DNA from: Nocardia nova NBRC 15556 | GTDB taxonomy: Bacteria; Actinomycetota; Actinomycetes; Mycobacteriales; Mycobacteriaceae | Direction of reading: 5' to 3' | DNA: 64,000 bases | NCBI RefSeq assembly: GCF_001613005.1 | Contig: NZ_BDBN01000053.1 | Location: 1-64,000 of the forward strand | In this document: positions 32,515 through 41,015 of the stretch, in pieces | Layout of the letters: each line of letters starts with the position of its first letter | How positions within the stretch are numbered: the stretch's first letter is position 1 | Translations under genes and position numbers: made by a program | Notes under the pieces: generated by a model | Database searches by the model: none | The model's input: only the letters and a program-made list of their open reading frames with translations | What the model was told of the DNA's origin: nothing

Positions 32515-33249
32515 GTGAACTGCGACACTCCCGATTCGACGCCGTCGAATTCGTCCCATTCGTCCGATCCGCGCGCCACGGATCCGGCCTTCGCCGCCGC
32601 GCCGCGTCCGGGCGTGCTGCCACTCGAGGCCGTGGCCGTCGACCTCCCGCCGACCGCGCTCACCACCGCGCTGCCGGTAGCCGAACACTCCGAGCGCAGC
32701 GATGCCGTACGCAATCGGCAGCTGCTGCTCGACGCCGCCGAGGAATTGGTCCGCGAATTCGGCGCCGACGGCGTCACGATGGACGCGGTCGCCAAGCGCG
32801 CGGGCGTCGGCAAGGGCACCGTATTCCGCCGGTTCGGCAACCGGGCCGGTCTCATGCTGGCGCTGCTCGACCAGTCCGAGCAGAAACTGCAGGCGGCGTT
32901 CATGTTCGGGCCGCCGCCGCTGGGCCCGGGCGCCCCGCCGCTGCAGCGGCTGATCGCCTACGGTCGCGCCCGTTTGGCCGGGATCGAGGTGGAGGGCGAA
33001 ATGCGCCGCGCCGCCGACGAATCCGGCCGCTACGCCAGCGCGCCGTACAACATCTCGAAAACCCATGTGTCGCTGTTGCTTCGGCAGCTCGACATGAACG
33101 GCGATATCGCGCTGACGGCGGATACGCTGCTGGCGATCCTCGACGCCGGCCTGGTGCTGCATCAGCTGCGGGTCCTCGGTTATCGGCCCGAACAGATCGC
33201 CGACCACTGGGAAAACGTGGTGCGCGCACTGGTGGCACCCGCCCAGTAG
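32515..33249 (+). CDS. TetR family transcriptional regulator
   Basis: A 244-residue TetR protein with an unusually long (~60 residue) disordered N-terminal segment before the helix-turn-helix (NRQLLLDAAEELVREFGADG, then VAKRAGVGKGTVFRRFGNRA). The C-terminal domain includes EQIADHWENVVRALV. It is divergent from the FMN reductase, its probable target, matching the Rv3054c/Rv3055 pair. The start is uncertain: I use GTG 32515, but an internal start closer to the HTH is possible. nadE follows after 10 bases. Confidence 0.85.
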   Translation: MNCDTPDSTPSNSSHSSDPRATDPAFAAAPRPGVLPLEAVAVDLPPTALTTALPVAEHSERSDAVRNRQLLLDAAEELVREFGADGVTMDAVAKRAGVGKGTVFRRFGNRAGLMLALLDQSEQKLQAAFMFGPPPLGPGAPPLQRLIAYGRARLAGIEVEGEMRRAADESGRYASAPYNISKTHVSLLLRQLDMNGDIALTADTLLAILDAGLVLHQLRVLGYRPEQIADHWENVVRALVAPAQ

Positions 33250-33259
33250 AGTGGCCCGC

Positions 33260-34102
33260 ATGGGGAACCTGCGCGAACAGATCATCGCCGAATTGGGTGT
33301 CGCGGCCGAGATCGAACCGAAGGTCGAGGTGCGGCGCCGCGTCGAATTCCTGGCCGACTATCTGAGTTCCACGCCGGCAACGGGTTTCGTTCTCGGCATC
33401 AGCGGTGGTCAGGACAGTTCGCTCACCGGCAAACTGTGCCAGTTGGCCGTGGACGAGTTGCGCGCCCGGGGACAGGAGGCGACGTTCGTCGCGGTCCGGC
33501 TTCCCTACGGCGCGCAGGCCGATGCCGACGACGCGCAGCGGGCGCTGGATTTCATCGGCCCGGACCATGTGGTCGAGGTCAATGTGAAGCCCGGCGCCGA
33601 CGCGGTGGCGGCCGCGACCGCCGAGGGCGTGCGCGAACTGCTCGGACACGAGACCGAGCTGCGTGATTTCGTTCGCGGCAACATCAAAGCGCGCGAACGG
33701 ATGATCATCCAGTACGCGATCGCGGGGCAGCTGAATCTCGTGGTCGTCGGCACCGACCACGCGGCGGAGGCGGTCACCGGCTTCTTCACCAAGCACGGCG
33801 ACGGCGGCGTCGACATCACTCCGCTGACCGGTTTGACCAAGCGCCAGGGTGCGGCATTGCTGCAGGAATTGGGCGCTCCGCCGAGCCTGTGGGAGAAGGT
33901 GCCCACCGCCGACCTCGAAGACGATCGCCCGGCGCTGCCGGACGAGGAGGCGCTCGGCCTGAAATATGCCCAGATCGACGATTATCTCGAGGGCAAGGAC
34001 GTGGCGCCGGAGGTGGCCGAGCGCGTCGAGACGATCTACTGCAACACCCGGCACAAGCGGACGGTGCCGGTGTCGCCGCTCGACTCCTGGTGGAAGAACT
34101 GA
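33260..34102 (+). CDS. nadE: Ammonia-dependent NAD+ synthetase
   Basis: A 280-residue N-type ATP pyrophosphatase very like E. coli NadE. The P-loop FVLGISGGQDSSLTGKL is near residue 45, RLPYGAQADADDAQRALDFI follows, then DFVRGNIKARERMIIQYAIA, LVVVGTDHAAEAVTGFFTKH and the C-terminal NTRHKRTVPVSPLD. No nitrilase-like glutaminase domain is present, so it should use ammonia, unlike the large glutamine-dependent enzyme of mycobacteria. The ATG at 33260 matches the family start; a GTG at 33251 is possible. Only 10 bases separate it from the TetR gene, suggesting co-transcription. Confidence 0.93.
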   Translation: MGNLREQIIAELGVAAEIEPKVEVRRRVEFLADYLSSTPATGFVLGISGGQDSSLTGKLCQLAVDELRARGQEATFVAVRLPYGAQADADDAQRALDFIGPDHVVEVNVKPGADAVAAATAEGVRELLGHETELRDFVRGNIKARERMIIQYAIAGQLNLVVVGTDHAAEAVTGFFTKHGDGGVDITPLTGLTKRQGAALLQELGAPPSLWEKVPTADLEDDRPALPDEEALGLKYAQIDDYLEGKDVAPEVAERVETIYCNTRHKRTVPVSPLDSWWKN

Positions 34103-34137
34103 GGGGCCGAGCCCACCGCTCGAGAAACGGGCGCTGA

Positions 34138-34380
34138 TCAGCCGCCCGCGAACGGCGGTAGTACGTCGACGCGGGCGGTGAGGGGGGTGCTGTCGTCGCG
34201 GGTGAGTTCCTCGCCCACCAGATAGGCACAGACCTTCAGCATCGGATCGAGATCGGCTCCGTAGGCCGCGCGCAATGCCGTACGCAGGTCACCGACCGTT
34301 GCCGTATCGGGCAGGTCCAGATGTTCGCTGGATTTGCCGACCGCGTCGGCGATCGCGGCGAAATATCTGACCTCAACCAC
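34138..34380 (-). CDS. moaD: MoaD/ThiS family sulfur carrier
   Basis: An 80-residue beta-grasp protein starting VEVRYFAAIADAVGKSSEHL and ending in DVLPPFAGG, with the diglycine needed for thiocarboxylate formation. As the small subunit of molybdopterin synthase it donates sulfur with MoaE. Its GTG overlaps the moaA stop by 8 bases, which couples their translation. Confidence 0.9.
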   Translation of the reverse strand: MVEVRYFAAIADAVGKSSEHLDLPDTATVGDLRTALRAAYGADLDPMLKVCAYLVGEELTRDDSTPLTARVDVLPPFAGG

Positions 34381-35431
34381 CGATGGCTCCCATCGTGCGT
34401 TCCGGGGGGACGAAATCGGCGGCGTCGATGCCGTGCCCGGCCCATTTGTTCCACATCGCGCCGCGCCACAGCTGTGCCACTTCGTCGTCGCTCGCGCCGG
34501 CGCGCAGCAGGGAGCGCAGATCGTATTCCTGGTCGCTGAACAGGCAGGACCGGACCATGCCGTCGGCGGTCAGGCGGGTGCGGTCGCAGTCGCCGCAGAA
34601 TTGACGGGTGACCGAGGCGATGATGCCGACCGTGGCGGGACCGCCGTTCACCAGCCAGGTCTCCGCCGGGGCGGAGGGGTCGGCACGCCCGGTCTCGGTG
34701 AGGGTGAAGGCCGCGCCGAGAACGTCGAGAAGTTCGGCCGCGGTGACCATATTGGTGCGTGCCCACTCGTGGTCGGCGTCGAGCGGCATCTCCTCGATGA
34801 ACCGCAGTTCGCATCCCTCGTTCAGGCACCATCGCAGCAGATCGACCGCACCGGAAAGGGTTTCGCGCATCAGCACGGCGTTCACCTTGACCGGGTAGAG
34901 ACCGGCGGCATGGGCGGCGCGGATGCCGGTCAGCACCGAGCCGAGCCGGTCCCGGCGGGTGAGCCGGGCGAATCCGGCGGGGTCGACCGTATCGAGGGAG
35001 ACGTTCACCCGGCCGAGTCCCGCGGCCGCCAGCCCGCGCGCGCGATGTTCGAGCCCGATGCCGTTGCTGGTCATCGCCAGCGGCGTGTCGGGAACGGCGG
35101 CATGGCATCCGGCGACGATCTCCTCGAGATCGCGCCGCATCAGCGGCTCGCCGCCGGTGAACCGCACCTCGCGGATGCCCAGGCGCCGCACCGCGAGTTC
35201 CACCAACCGCACGATCTCCGCGGCCGAGAGCAATTCGTCCGCGGGGATGGCCGGCAACCCCTCCTCCGGCATGCAATAGGTGCACCGCAACGAGCACTTC
35301 TCGGTGATCGACACTCGCAGATCCCGGGCCGTGCGCCCGAATTTGTCGACGAGCAACTCCGTATCGGGCCGTCCGTCCAGCGAGGGCCGCCCGCCCCGGA
35401 CGGCGGGAATCCCCATGAGAACGACGGTCAC
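34373..35431 (-). CDS. moaA: GTP 3',8-cyclase MoaA
   Basis: A 352-residue radical SAM enzyme for the first step of molybdenum cofactor synthesis. The SAM [4Fe-4S] motif is CSLRCTYC (C46, C50, C53), followed by RFTGGEPLMRRDLEEIVAGC. The C-terminal cluster site is FCGDCDRTRLTADGMVRSC, and the chain ends in the double-glycine tail MGAIGG required for catalysis. The GTG at 35431 agrees with the family N-terminus and has GGAGG close before it; ATG 35416 is an alternative. It forms a unit with moaD and is divergent from moeA-moaC/mog-moaE. Confidence 0.94.
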   Translation of the reverse strand: MTVVLMGIPAVRGGRPSLDGRPDTELLVDKFGRTARDLRVSITEKCSLRCTYCMPEEGLPAIPADELLSAAEIVRLVELAVRRLGIREVRFTGGEPLMRRDLEEIVAGCHAAVPDTPLAMTSNGIGLEHRARGLAAAGLGRVNVSLDTVDPAGFARLTRRDRLGSVLTGIRAAHAAGLYPVKVNAVLMRETLSGAVDLLRWCLNEGCELRFIEEMPLDADHEWARTNMVTAAELLDVLGAAFTLTETGRADPSAPAETWLVNGGPATVGIIASVTRQFCGDCDRTRLTADGMVRSCLFSDQEYDLRSLLRAGASDDEVAQLWRGAMWNKWAGHGIDAADFVPPERTMGAIGG

Positions 35432-35551
35432 TCCTCCATTATGGGGGCCGCCCCCACCTCACGTCCCGCAAGTCCACACCTGTGAGGTAACCGAGTACCG
35501 CCGCAGCAAGTGAACATCCGGTCTGTACCCCCCGCGACGGTGAACTCCAAA

Positions 35552-35644
35552 GGTCTCGGCCCGCCTCGATTTTGCAGCGACGGAGCGAGGGAGCGCAGCG
35601 ACTGAGCGGAGGAGTGAAAAATCGAGGCCCAGAGGGCCGAGACC
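35552..35644. repeat. 93-base inverted repeat upstream of moeA
   Basis: Two-part arms pair: GGTCTCGGCCC (35552-35562) with GGGCCGAGACC (35634-35644), and CCTCGATTTT (35564-35573) with AAAATCGAGG (35618-35627). The loop is built of repeated GCAGCGAC and GAGCGAGG/GAGCGGAGG words. The whole element ends 46 bases before moeA. It could be a structured leader, a terminator-like element between divergent units, or a small repeated element; I cannot decide from one copy. Confidence 0.75.
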
Positions 35645-35690
35645 CCGCCGCAGCGAAGCGAAGGCCAATAACACAGCTAGGCTGACGTCT

Positions 35691-36893
35691 ATGAGTCAGC
35701 CTGCCAAGACTGTGGCTCGGTCCGTCGAGGATCATCGGGAGCGGATCGAACAGCTGCTGCGACCGCTGGCAGTGCGGCAGGTGGAGCAGTTGGCCTTGCA
35801 CGGGGTGCGGGGCCGGATGCTGGCCGAGGATGTGCGGTCGCCGCTGGATCTGCCGGTGTTCCGCAATTCGGGGATGGACGGATACGCGGTCCGGGCGGAG
35901 TCGGTCGCGGTGACGCCCGTGACGCTGCCGGTGGCCGGTGTGGTGGCCGCCGGTCAGGGTGGCCCGGAGCGGTTGCCGGACGGGACGGCGGTCAAGGTGA
36001 TGACGGGCGCGCCGATCCCGCCGGGCGCCGATTGTGTGGTGCCGGTGGAGGACACCCGGGCCGTCGACGGCGGCGTGTCGATCGAACGCGGCCGCAACGC
36101 AGGCGATTTCGTGCGGGAGGCGGGAACCGACATTCGGCGCGGTGAGCTGCTGGTGGCGGCCGGGTCGTTGTTGTCGCCGCATCGGATCGCGGCTCTGGCG
36201 GCGGTGGGCATCAGCTCGGTGGCGGTGGCGCGGCGGATCCGGGCGGCGGTTCTGACGACGGGCGACGAGCTGGTGTCGGCCGGTGTCGCGTTGCGCCCGG
36301 GGCAGATCTACAACTCGAACGGGATCGCGCTGGCTGCTGCGTTGGGCGCCAACGGGATCGATGTGGTGGATGTCTCGCACAGCCGCGACGATCCGGGCGA
36401 GTTCCGCCGCAAGTTGTCGATCGCGACGGCGGCCGCGGATGTGGTGTTCACTTCGGGTGGGGTGTCGCAGGGCGATTTCGAAGTGGTCAAGGAGGTGCTG
36501 GCCGAGGTCGGCGGCGAGTTCGGTTCGGTGGCCGTGCAGCCCGGCGGCCCGCAGGGCATCAGTGTGGTCGACGGGGTTCCGGTTTTGAGCTTCCCGGGTA
36601 ATCCGGTGAGCACGATGGTGTCGTTCGAGGTGTTCGCCCGGCCGATCCTGCGGCAGCTGAGCGGGTTGGCTCCGGTGCCGAGTTACGAGGTGGCGCTGTT
36701 GGATCCGGTGCGTTCCCCGGCGGGCCGGCGGCAGTTCCTGCGGGGCCGGCGCGAAGGTGCGGGAGTCCGTTCGGTGTCGGGACCCGGGTCGCATCTCGTG
36801 GCGGCGATGGCGCAGGCCGATGTTCTGATCGAAATTCCGGCCGACGTCACGACGGTGGCGGCCGGTTCGCTGGTGAGGGTGCGCGAACTGTGA
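35691..36893 (+). CDS. moeA: Molybdopterin molybdotransferase MoeA
   Basis: A 400-residue MoeA. Landmarks are DLPVFRNSGMDGYAVRAE, AVKVMTGAPIPPGADCVVPV, VLTTGDELV followed by YNSNGIALAAALGANGI, VVFTSGGVSQGDFEVVKEVL and VLSFPGNPVSTMVSFEVF. It inserts molybdate into adenylylated molybdopterin. The stop overlaps the GTG of the moaC-mog fusion (GTGA). Confidence 0.95.
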   Translation: MSQPAKTVARSVEDHRERIEQLLRPLAVRQVEQLALHGVRGRMLAEDVRSPLDLPVFRNSGMDGYAVRAESVAVTPVTLPVAGVVAAGQGGPERLPDGTAVKVMTGAPIPPGADCVVPVEDTRAVDGGVSIERGRNAGDFVREAGTDIRRGELLVAAGSLLSPHRIAALAAVGISSVAVARRIRAAVLTTGDELVSAGVALRPGQIYNSNGIALAAALGANGIDVVDVSHSRDDPGEFRRKLSIATAAADVVFTSGGVSQGDFEVVKEVLAEVGGEFGSVAVQPGGPQGISVVDGVPVLSFPGNPVSTMVSFEVFARPILRQLSGLAPVPSYEVALLDPVRSPAGRRQFLRGRREGAGVRSVSGPGSHLVAAMAQADVLIEIPADVTTVAAGSLVRVREL

Positions 36894-38014
36894 ACGAACT
36901 GTCCCACGCCGAATCCGGCGCGGTACCGAAAGACGACGCTGTCCGGAAAGACGACGCCGGCACCTTGTCGCACGTCGATGCCGAAGGCCGGGCGCGCATG
37001 GTCGATGTGAGCGCCAAGGCCGAGACGACACGGGTGGCGGTGGCGGCCGGCCTGCTGCGGACGACGCCCGAGGTGGTGGCGCTGGTGCGCGCGGACGACC
37101 TGCCGAAAGCCGATGTGCTGTCGACGGCTCGCATCGCCGGTATCTCGGGGGCGAAGAAGACCTCGGAGCTGATTCCGCTGTGCCATCAGCTGGCGCTGTC
37201 CTCGGTGGATGTGCGCTTCGGTTTCGACGAGGACGCCATCACCATCGAGGCGCGAGCGAAGACGAAGGGCCCCACCGGCGTCGAGATGGAGGCGCTCACC
37301 GCGGTCGCGATCGCCGGCCTCACGCTGCACGACATGGTGAAGGCGGTGGATCCGGCGGCCGTCCTGGACGGTGTGCGCCTGTTGACGAAAGACGGTGGTA
37401 AGCGCGGCCATTGGGAGCGGCCCGATATCGCATCGTCCGACGATGTCGCGCTGTCGGCCGAGGCGCCCGCGACCGGACACTCTCCCGCCGGCCGGCGCCA
37501 CAGCGATGCGGTACACCACGCGACGCACGCCGGCGAGGGCTCCCGGACGGCGGTCGTGGTCGTGGCCTCGACCGGCGTCGCGGCCGGTACCCGGGTCGAC
37601 AAGACCGGTCCGGTGCTGACGGACTGGCTTGCCGGACTGGGCTTTTCGGTGCGCGGCCCGCTGGTCTACGCCGATGCCGATATCGCGGCCGGTCTGCGCG
37701 ACGCGCTCGACGGCACGCCGGGACTGGTGATCACCACCGGCGGCACCGGTGCCTCGCCCTCCGATGCCACTCCGGAGGCGACGCTGGCGGTGCTGGATCG
37801 TGAATTGCCGGGCGTCGCCGAGTCGATCCGCCAGCGCGGTACGGCCGCGTTTCCGTTGGCGGCCTTGAGCCGTGGCGTCGCGGGCCTGTCCGGCACTACG
37901 GTGGTCGTGAATCTGCCCGGTTCGCCGGGCGGGGTCCGCGACGGAATCGCGGTCCTGCAACCGTTGCTGGATCATCTGCTGGCCCAGGTCGCCGGAGGAG
38001 GCCGCCATGAGTGA
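36890..38014 (+). CDS. moaCB: Bifunctional MoaC / Mog (MoaB) fusion
   Basis: A 374-residue fusion. The N-terminal ~165 residues are MoaC (RMVDVSAKAETTRVAVAAG, LIPLCHQLALSSVDVRF, KGPTGVEMEALTAVAIAGLT, DMVKAVDPAAVLDGVRLL), which makes cyclic pyranopterin monophosphate with MoaA. A ~50-residue low-complexity linker follows. The C-terminal ~155 residues are Mog/MoaB (VVVVASTGVAAGTRVDKTGP, LVITTGGTGASPSDATPEAT, VVVNLPGSPGGVRDGIAVL), which adenylylates molybdopterin before MoeA. So one polypeptide supplies an early and a late step. Overlaps at both ends with moeA and moaE couple translation. Confidence 0.93.
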   Translation: MNELSHAESGAVPKDDAVRKDDAGTLSHVDAEGRARMVDVSAKAETTRVAVAAGLLRTTPEVVALVRADDLPKADVLSTARIAGISGAKKTSELIPLCHQLALSSVDVRFGFDEDAITIEARAKTKGPTGVEMEALTAVAIAGLTLHDMVKAVDPAAVLDGVRLLTKDGGKRGHWERPDIASSDDVALSAEAPATGHSPAGRRHSDAVHHATHAGEGSRTAVVVVASTGVAAGTRVDKTGPVLTDWLAGLGFSVRGPLVYADADIAAGLRDALDGTPGLVITTGGTGASPSDATPEATLAVLDRELPGVAESIRQRGTAAFPLAALSRGVAGLSGTTVVVNLPGSPGGVRDGIAVLQPLLDHLLAQVAGGGRHE

Positions 38015-38432
38015 GTACACGCCGCTCACCCGCATCAGCGATCAGCCGCTGCAGCCCGAGGAGGTCGAGCGCGCGGTCACCGGCCCCGAATACGGCGCGG
38101 TCGTCGTCTTCACCGGTAAGGTTCGCAATCACGATGGCGGACAGGCGGTTTCGGCCCTGGAGTATTCGGCTCACCCCGAGGCGGAGAAGTTCTTGACCCG
38201 GGTGTGCGCCGAGGTCGGGAAATCCGCCGGCCTACCGGTCGCCGCGGTTCACCGGGTGGGCGAGCTGACGGTCGGCGATCTGGCGATCACGGTGGCCGTC
38301 GCCGCTCCGCACCGCCGCGAGGCCTTCCAGACCTGCGCGGAATTGGTGGACCGCATCAAGCACGAGGTCCCGATCTGGAAGCGCCAGCTGTTCGCCGACG
38401 GCATGTCCGAGTGGGTCAACGCCTGCGGCTAG
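38007..38432 (+). CDS. moaE: Molybdopterin synthase catalytic subunit MoaE
   Basis: A 141-residue MoaE: EYGAVVVFTGKVRNHDGGQ, ALEYSAHPEAEKFLTRVCAE, AVHRVGELTVGDLAITVAVA, AAPHRREAFQTCAELVDRIK and PIWKRQLFADGMSEWV, the last two holding the catalytic lysines. With MoaD it converts cPMP to molybdopterin. The ATG overlaps the previous stop by 8 bases. Confidence 0.95.
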   Translation: MSEYTPLTRISDQPLQPEEVERAVTGPEYGAVVVFTGKVRNHDGGQAVSALEYSAHPEAEKFLTRVCAEVGKSAGLPVAAVHRVGELTVGDLAITVAVAAPHRREAFQTCAELVDRIKHEVPIWKRQLFADGMSEWVNACG

Positions 38433-38441
38433 GCCACGACG

Positions 38442-38903
38442 TCAGCGTGGTTCGGGGCCGGGATTCGCCTCGGCCGCCGGTGTGGACTCGGTGAGATTCG
38501 CCTCGATGCGGCGCAGCGCCCGGAAGAGTGCGGCGCGTTCGGCCGCGCTGAACGACGTCAGCGCCCGTTCGGTCAGTCGCGCACTCTCGGCTTCGATCTC
38601 GTGCTCCAGATCCCGCCCGCGTGCGGTCAGGTGCAGGCGGACCAGTCGGCGGTCGGTCGGATGCGGTTCACGCCGGACCAATCCGGCCGCTTCCATCCGG
38701 GTGGTCGCCCGGGTGACGGTGGGCGTTGCCAGGCCGAGCCGTTTGGCCACCTGACCGGGCGTCAGACCGTCCTCCTGCCAGAGCTGGCGCAAGATGAACT
38801 GCTGGCCCTCGTACACGCCGTGCCGGGCGTAGGCGGCCGCCGCCGCCACCGCGAGGGCGTGTTTGGTGGACCAGAACGCGGTCTGGAAGTCGTCGTCGGT
38901 CAT
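38442..38903 (-). CDS. MarR family transcriptional regulator
   Basis: A 153-residue MarR protein: YEGQQFILRQLWQEDGLTPG, QVAKRLGLATPTVTRATTRM, EAAGLVRREPHPTDRRLVRL is the winged helix. It is divergent from the LLM oxidoreductase at 38991. The 87-base spacer has an 8-base inverted repeat GTTAGCCG/CGGCTAAC flanking the promoter, so it probably controls that gene and itself. Confidence 0.92.
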   Translation of the reverse strand: MTDDDFQTAFWSTKHALAVAAAAAYARHGVYEGQQFILRQLWQEDGLTPGQVAKRLGLATPTVTRATTRMEAAGLVRREPHPTDRRLVRLHLTARGRDLEHEIEAESARLTERALTSFSAAERAALFRALRRIEANLTESTPAAEANPGPEPR

Positions 38904-38924
38904 GGTGTGTTCAGCGTAGAGGTA

Positions 38925-38969
38925 TTGTATTCGTTAGCCGACTCACGTTATAGTCATTGTCCGGCTAAC
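38925..38969 (+). promoter_or_regulatory. Promoter and MarR-type operator of the LLM oxidoreductase gene
   Basis: TTGTAT (38925-38930) and TATAGT (38949-38954) form a -35/-10 pair with 18-base spacing. GTTAGCCG (38933-38940) lies in the spacer and its inverted copy CGGCTAAC (38962-38969) lies just past the -10, so a bound dimer pair would block the promoter. Assignment to the divergent MarR protein is inferred. Confidence 0.65.
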
Positions 38970-38990
38970 AACTTCGAACGGGAGATCTAC

Positions 38991-39902
38991 GTGAAAATCG
39001 GCATCGCACTCACCGACTTCTCCTGGCCCGTCCCGAACGGCGAAATCGGTTCGGCGGTCACGGAACTCGCGCAAACAGCCGACACATCGGGTATCGACAG
39101 CCTCTGGGTGATGGACCACTTCTTCCAGATCGGCATCAGCGGACATCCGCCGGAGTCGCCGATGCTCGAGGCCTACGCCGCGCTGGGATTTCTCGCCGGC
39201 ATCACCGACCGTATCCGGCTCGGCACGCTGGTCACGGCGGTGCCGTATCGCCATCCCGGCGTGCTGATCAAATCCGCGACCACCCTCGACGTCCTCAGCG
39301 GCGGCCGCCTGATCTTCGGCGTCGGCGCCGGCGCGCCCTTCGATCCGGAACCGATGGGCCCGAGCACCACATTCGAGGCCGAGGGCCTGGGTATTCCGTT
39401 CCCGCGACTGCCCCGGCGCTTCGAACAACTGGAGGAATTGCTGCAGATCGCACACCGCATGTGGAGCGAGGACGAGACGCCCTATCGGGGAAAGCATTAC
39501 GAGTTGGCGCGGCCGCTCAATTCACCGAATTCGATCCAGCGCCCGCATCCGCCGATCCTGATCGGCGGCAGTGGCGAACGCAAAACCCTGCCGCTGGTGG
39601 CCCGATATGCCGACGCCTGCAATCTGTTCGACCTTCCCGGCAGCGGCTACGCCGACAACCTCGCGCACAAACTCGCGGTGCTGCGGCGCCAGTGCGACGA
39701 GATCGGCCGCGACTATTCCACGATCGAGAAGACCGTCACCACGGCCCTGGATATCGATTCGGGTCCCGGACCGGTGCTGGACCACTTGAAGACCCTGGCC
39801 GCCACGGGCATAGACCACGCGATTCTCGGACCGGACGGGCCGTGGACGCCGCCGCGCCTGCGACGGCTCATCGAGATGGCACCGGAGATTCACGCGCTCT
39901 GA
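38991..39902 (+). CDS. LLM class F420-dependent oxidoreductase
   Basis: A 303-residue luciferase-like monooxygenase-fold protein: KIGIALTDFSWPVPNGEIGS, SLWVMDHFFQIGISGHPPES, LGTLVTAVPYRHPGVLIKSA, TLDVLSGGRLIFGVGAGAPF, and HPPILIGGSGERKTLPLVAR. Actinomycete members with this pattern usually bind F420. Substrate unknown. GGGAG lies 6 bases before the GTG. It shares its layout with the paralog at 57505. Its last 13 bases overlap the convergent COG0523 gene. Confidence 0.9.
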   Translation: MKIGIALTDFSWPVPNGEIGSAVTELAQTADTSGIDSLWVMDHFFQIGISGHPPESPMLEAYAALGFLAGITDRIRLGTLVTAVPYRHPGVLIKSATTLDVLSGGRLIFGVGAGAPFDPEPMGPSTTFEAEGLGIPFPRLPRRFEQLEELLQIAHRMWSEDETPYRGKHYELARPLNSPNSIQRPHPPILIGGSGERKTLPLVARYADACNLFDLPGSGYADNLAHKLAVLRRQCDEIGRDYSTIEKTVTTALDIDSGPGPVLDHLKTLAATGIDHAILGPDGPWTPPRLRRLIEMAPEIHAL

Positions 39903-40939
39903 TCCGAGTCGTCCCTCGGCACGTACCGCCACACCGGCAGCAATGCCTGCTCGTCCAGCGGTTCGGGTCCGGTGTGAGCGGTGGCGTGCAGCCGGGTTGC
40001 GGCGGAGTCCGCGTCCAGACCGGATCCGATGAGTACCAGCCGAGTTTCGCGGGTCTCACCGCGCGACCACGCGGCCGGCTCGAAGACCACATGCCGGCCG
40101 ACCATGTGCAGCAGGAACTTCCGGTTCTCACCGCGTACGCCGAACGCGGTGGCGCCCTTGGCGCGGAACAGGCCCGACGGCGGATCCTCCAGGAATCCGA
40201 CCAGGCGGCGCGGATCGAGATCGGTTGCGGTGGTGAACGTTACGCTGTCGTAGCCGTCGTGCAGATGGCGGTGTCCAGGCGCGTCGTGGTCGTGATCGTC
40301 GAGCAGTTCGTCGAACGACAACTGCCGCGCGGCCGTCGATTCGCCGCGTTCGGGAACGTCGAACAGCAGCGGCGGATCGATGCGGCCGTGCGCGGTGGCA
40401 TAGACCGGCACCCCCGCGGCGATTCCCTCGATCTCCGCGCGCAGGTCGTCCAGCCGCGCGGCCGGCACCCGGTCGGCCTTGTTCAGCACGATCAGGTCGG
40501 CCAGGCGCAGATGCGTGGTCAGTCCGGGATGGCGGGCGCGGCTGTCGTCGAAATGCTCGGCGTCCACGACCTCGATCAATCCGCCGTAACGAATGCGCGG
40601 ATTGTCGCTGCCGATGACCATACGGATCAGGTTGCGAGGTTCGGCGAGGCCGCTGGCCTCCACCACGATCACATCGATGCCGTGGCGCGGCTCGGCGAGC
40701 CGGGCGAACATCTCGTCGAGTTCGGTCACGTCCACCGCACAGCACACACAGCCGTTGCCCAGCGAGACCATGGCGTCCACCTGGCCCGCGACCAGCATGG
40801 CGTCGATATTCACCGCACCGAAATCGTTGACCACGACGCCGATCCGGGCCTCGCGTCGCCGCAGCAGATGGTTCAGCAGCGTGGTCTTACCGGCTCCCAG
40901 AAATCCCGCGACCACCAGAACAGGTATGCGCCGATCCAT
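39890..40939 (-). CDS. COG0523 (CobW/ZigA-like) metal chaperone GTPase
   Basis: A 349-residue G3E GTPase. Walker A is VVAGFLGAGKTTLLNHLLRR. The CxCC metal-binding motif is in LGNGCVCCAVDVTELDEMF; Walker B/E is in VIVVEASGLAEPRNLIR and the NKAD base-recognition motif in LIVLNKADRVPAARL. A His-rich loop (DDHDHDAPGHRHLHDG) precedes the CobW C-terminal domain. Such proteins deliver Zn or Co to client enzymes. I start at ATG 40939; a GTG at 40957 would add six residues. No Zur box is visible upstream. Confidence 0.9.
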   Translation of the reverse strand: MDRRIPVLVVAGFLGAGKTTLLNHLLRRREARIGVVVNDFGAVNIDAMLVAGQVDAMVSLGNGCVCCAVDVTELDEMFARLAEPRHGIDVIVVEASGLAEPRNLIRMVIGSDNPRIRYGGLIEVVDAEHFDDSRARHPGLTTHLRLADLIVLNKADRVPAARLDDLRAEIEGIAAGVPVYATAHGRIDPPLLFDVPERGESTAARQLSFDELLDDHDHDAPGHRHLHDGYDSVTFTTATDLDPRRLVGFLEDPPSGLFRAKGATAFGVRGENRKFLLHMVGRHVVFEPAAWSRGETRETRLVLIGSGLDADSAATRLHATAHTGPEPLDEQALLPVWRYVPRDDSDQSA

Positions 40940-40970
40940 TCGGCCGAGCTTACCCACGCCCGGACGAGGA

Positions 40971-41004
40971 CGTGCCCGCCCCTTCGTGCGGAGGGGCGGG
41001 CACG
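40971..41004 (-). terminator. Terminator hairpin after the amidase gene
   Basis: CGTGCCCGCCCCT (40971-40983) pairs perfectly with AGGGGCGGGCACG (40992-41004) over an 8-base loop, 11 bases beyond the amidase stop on the minus strand. No T run follows. Confidence 0.75.
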
Positions 41005-41015
41005 AACGGGGCCGA

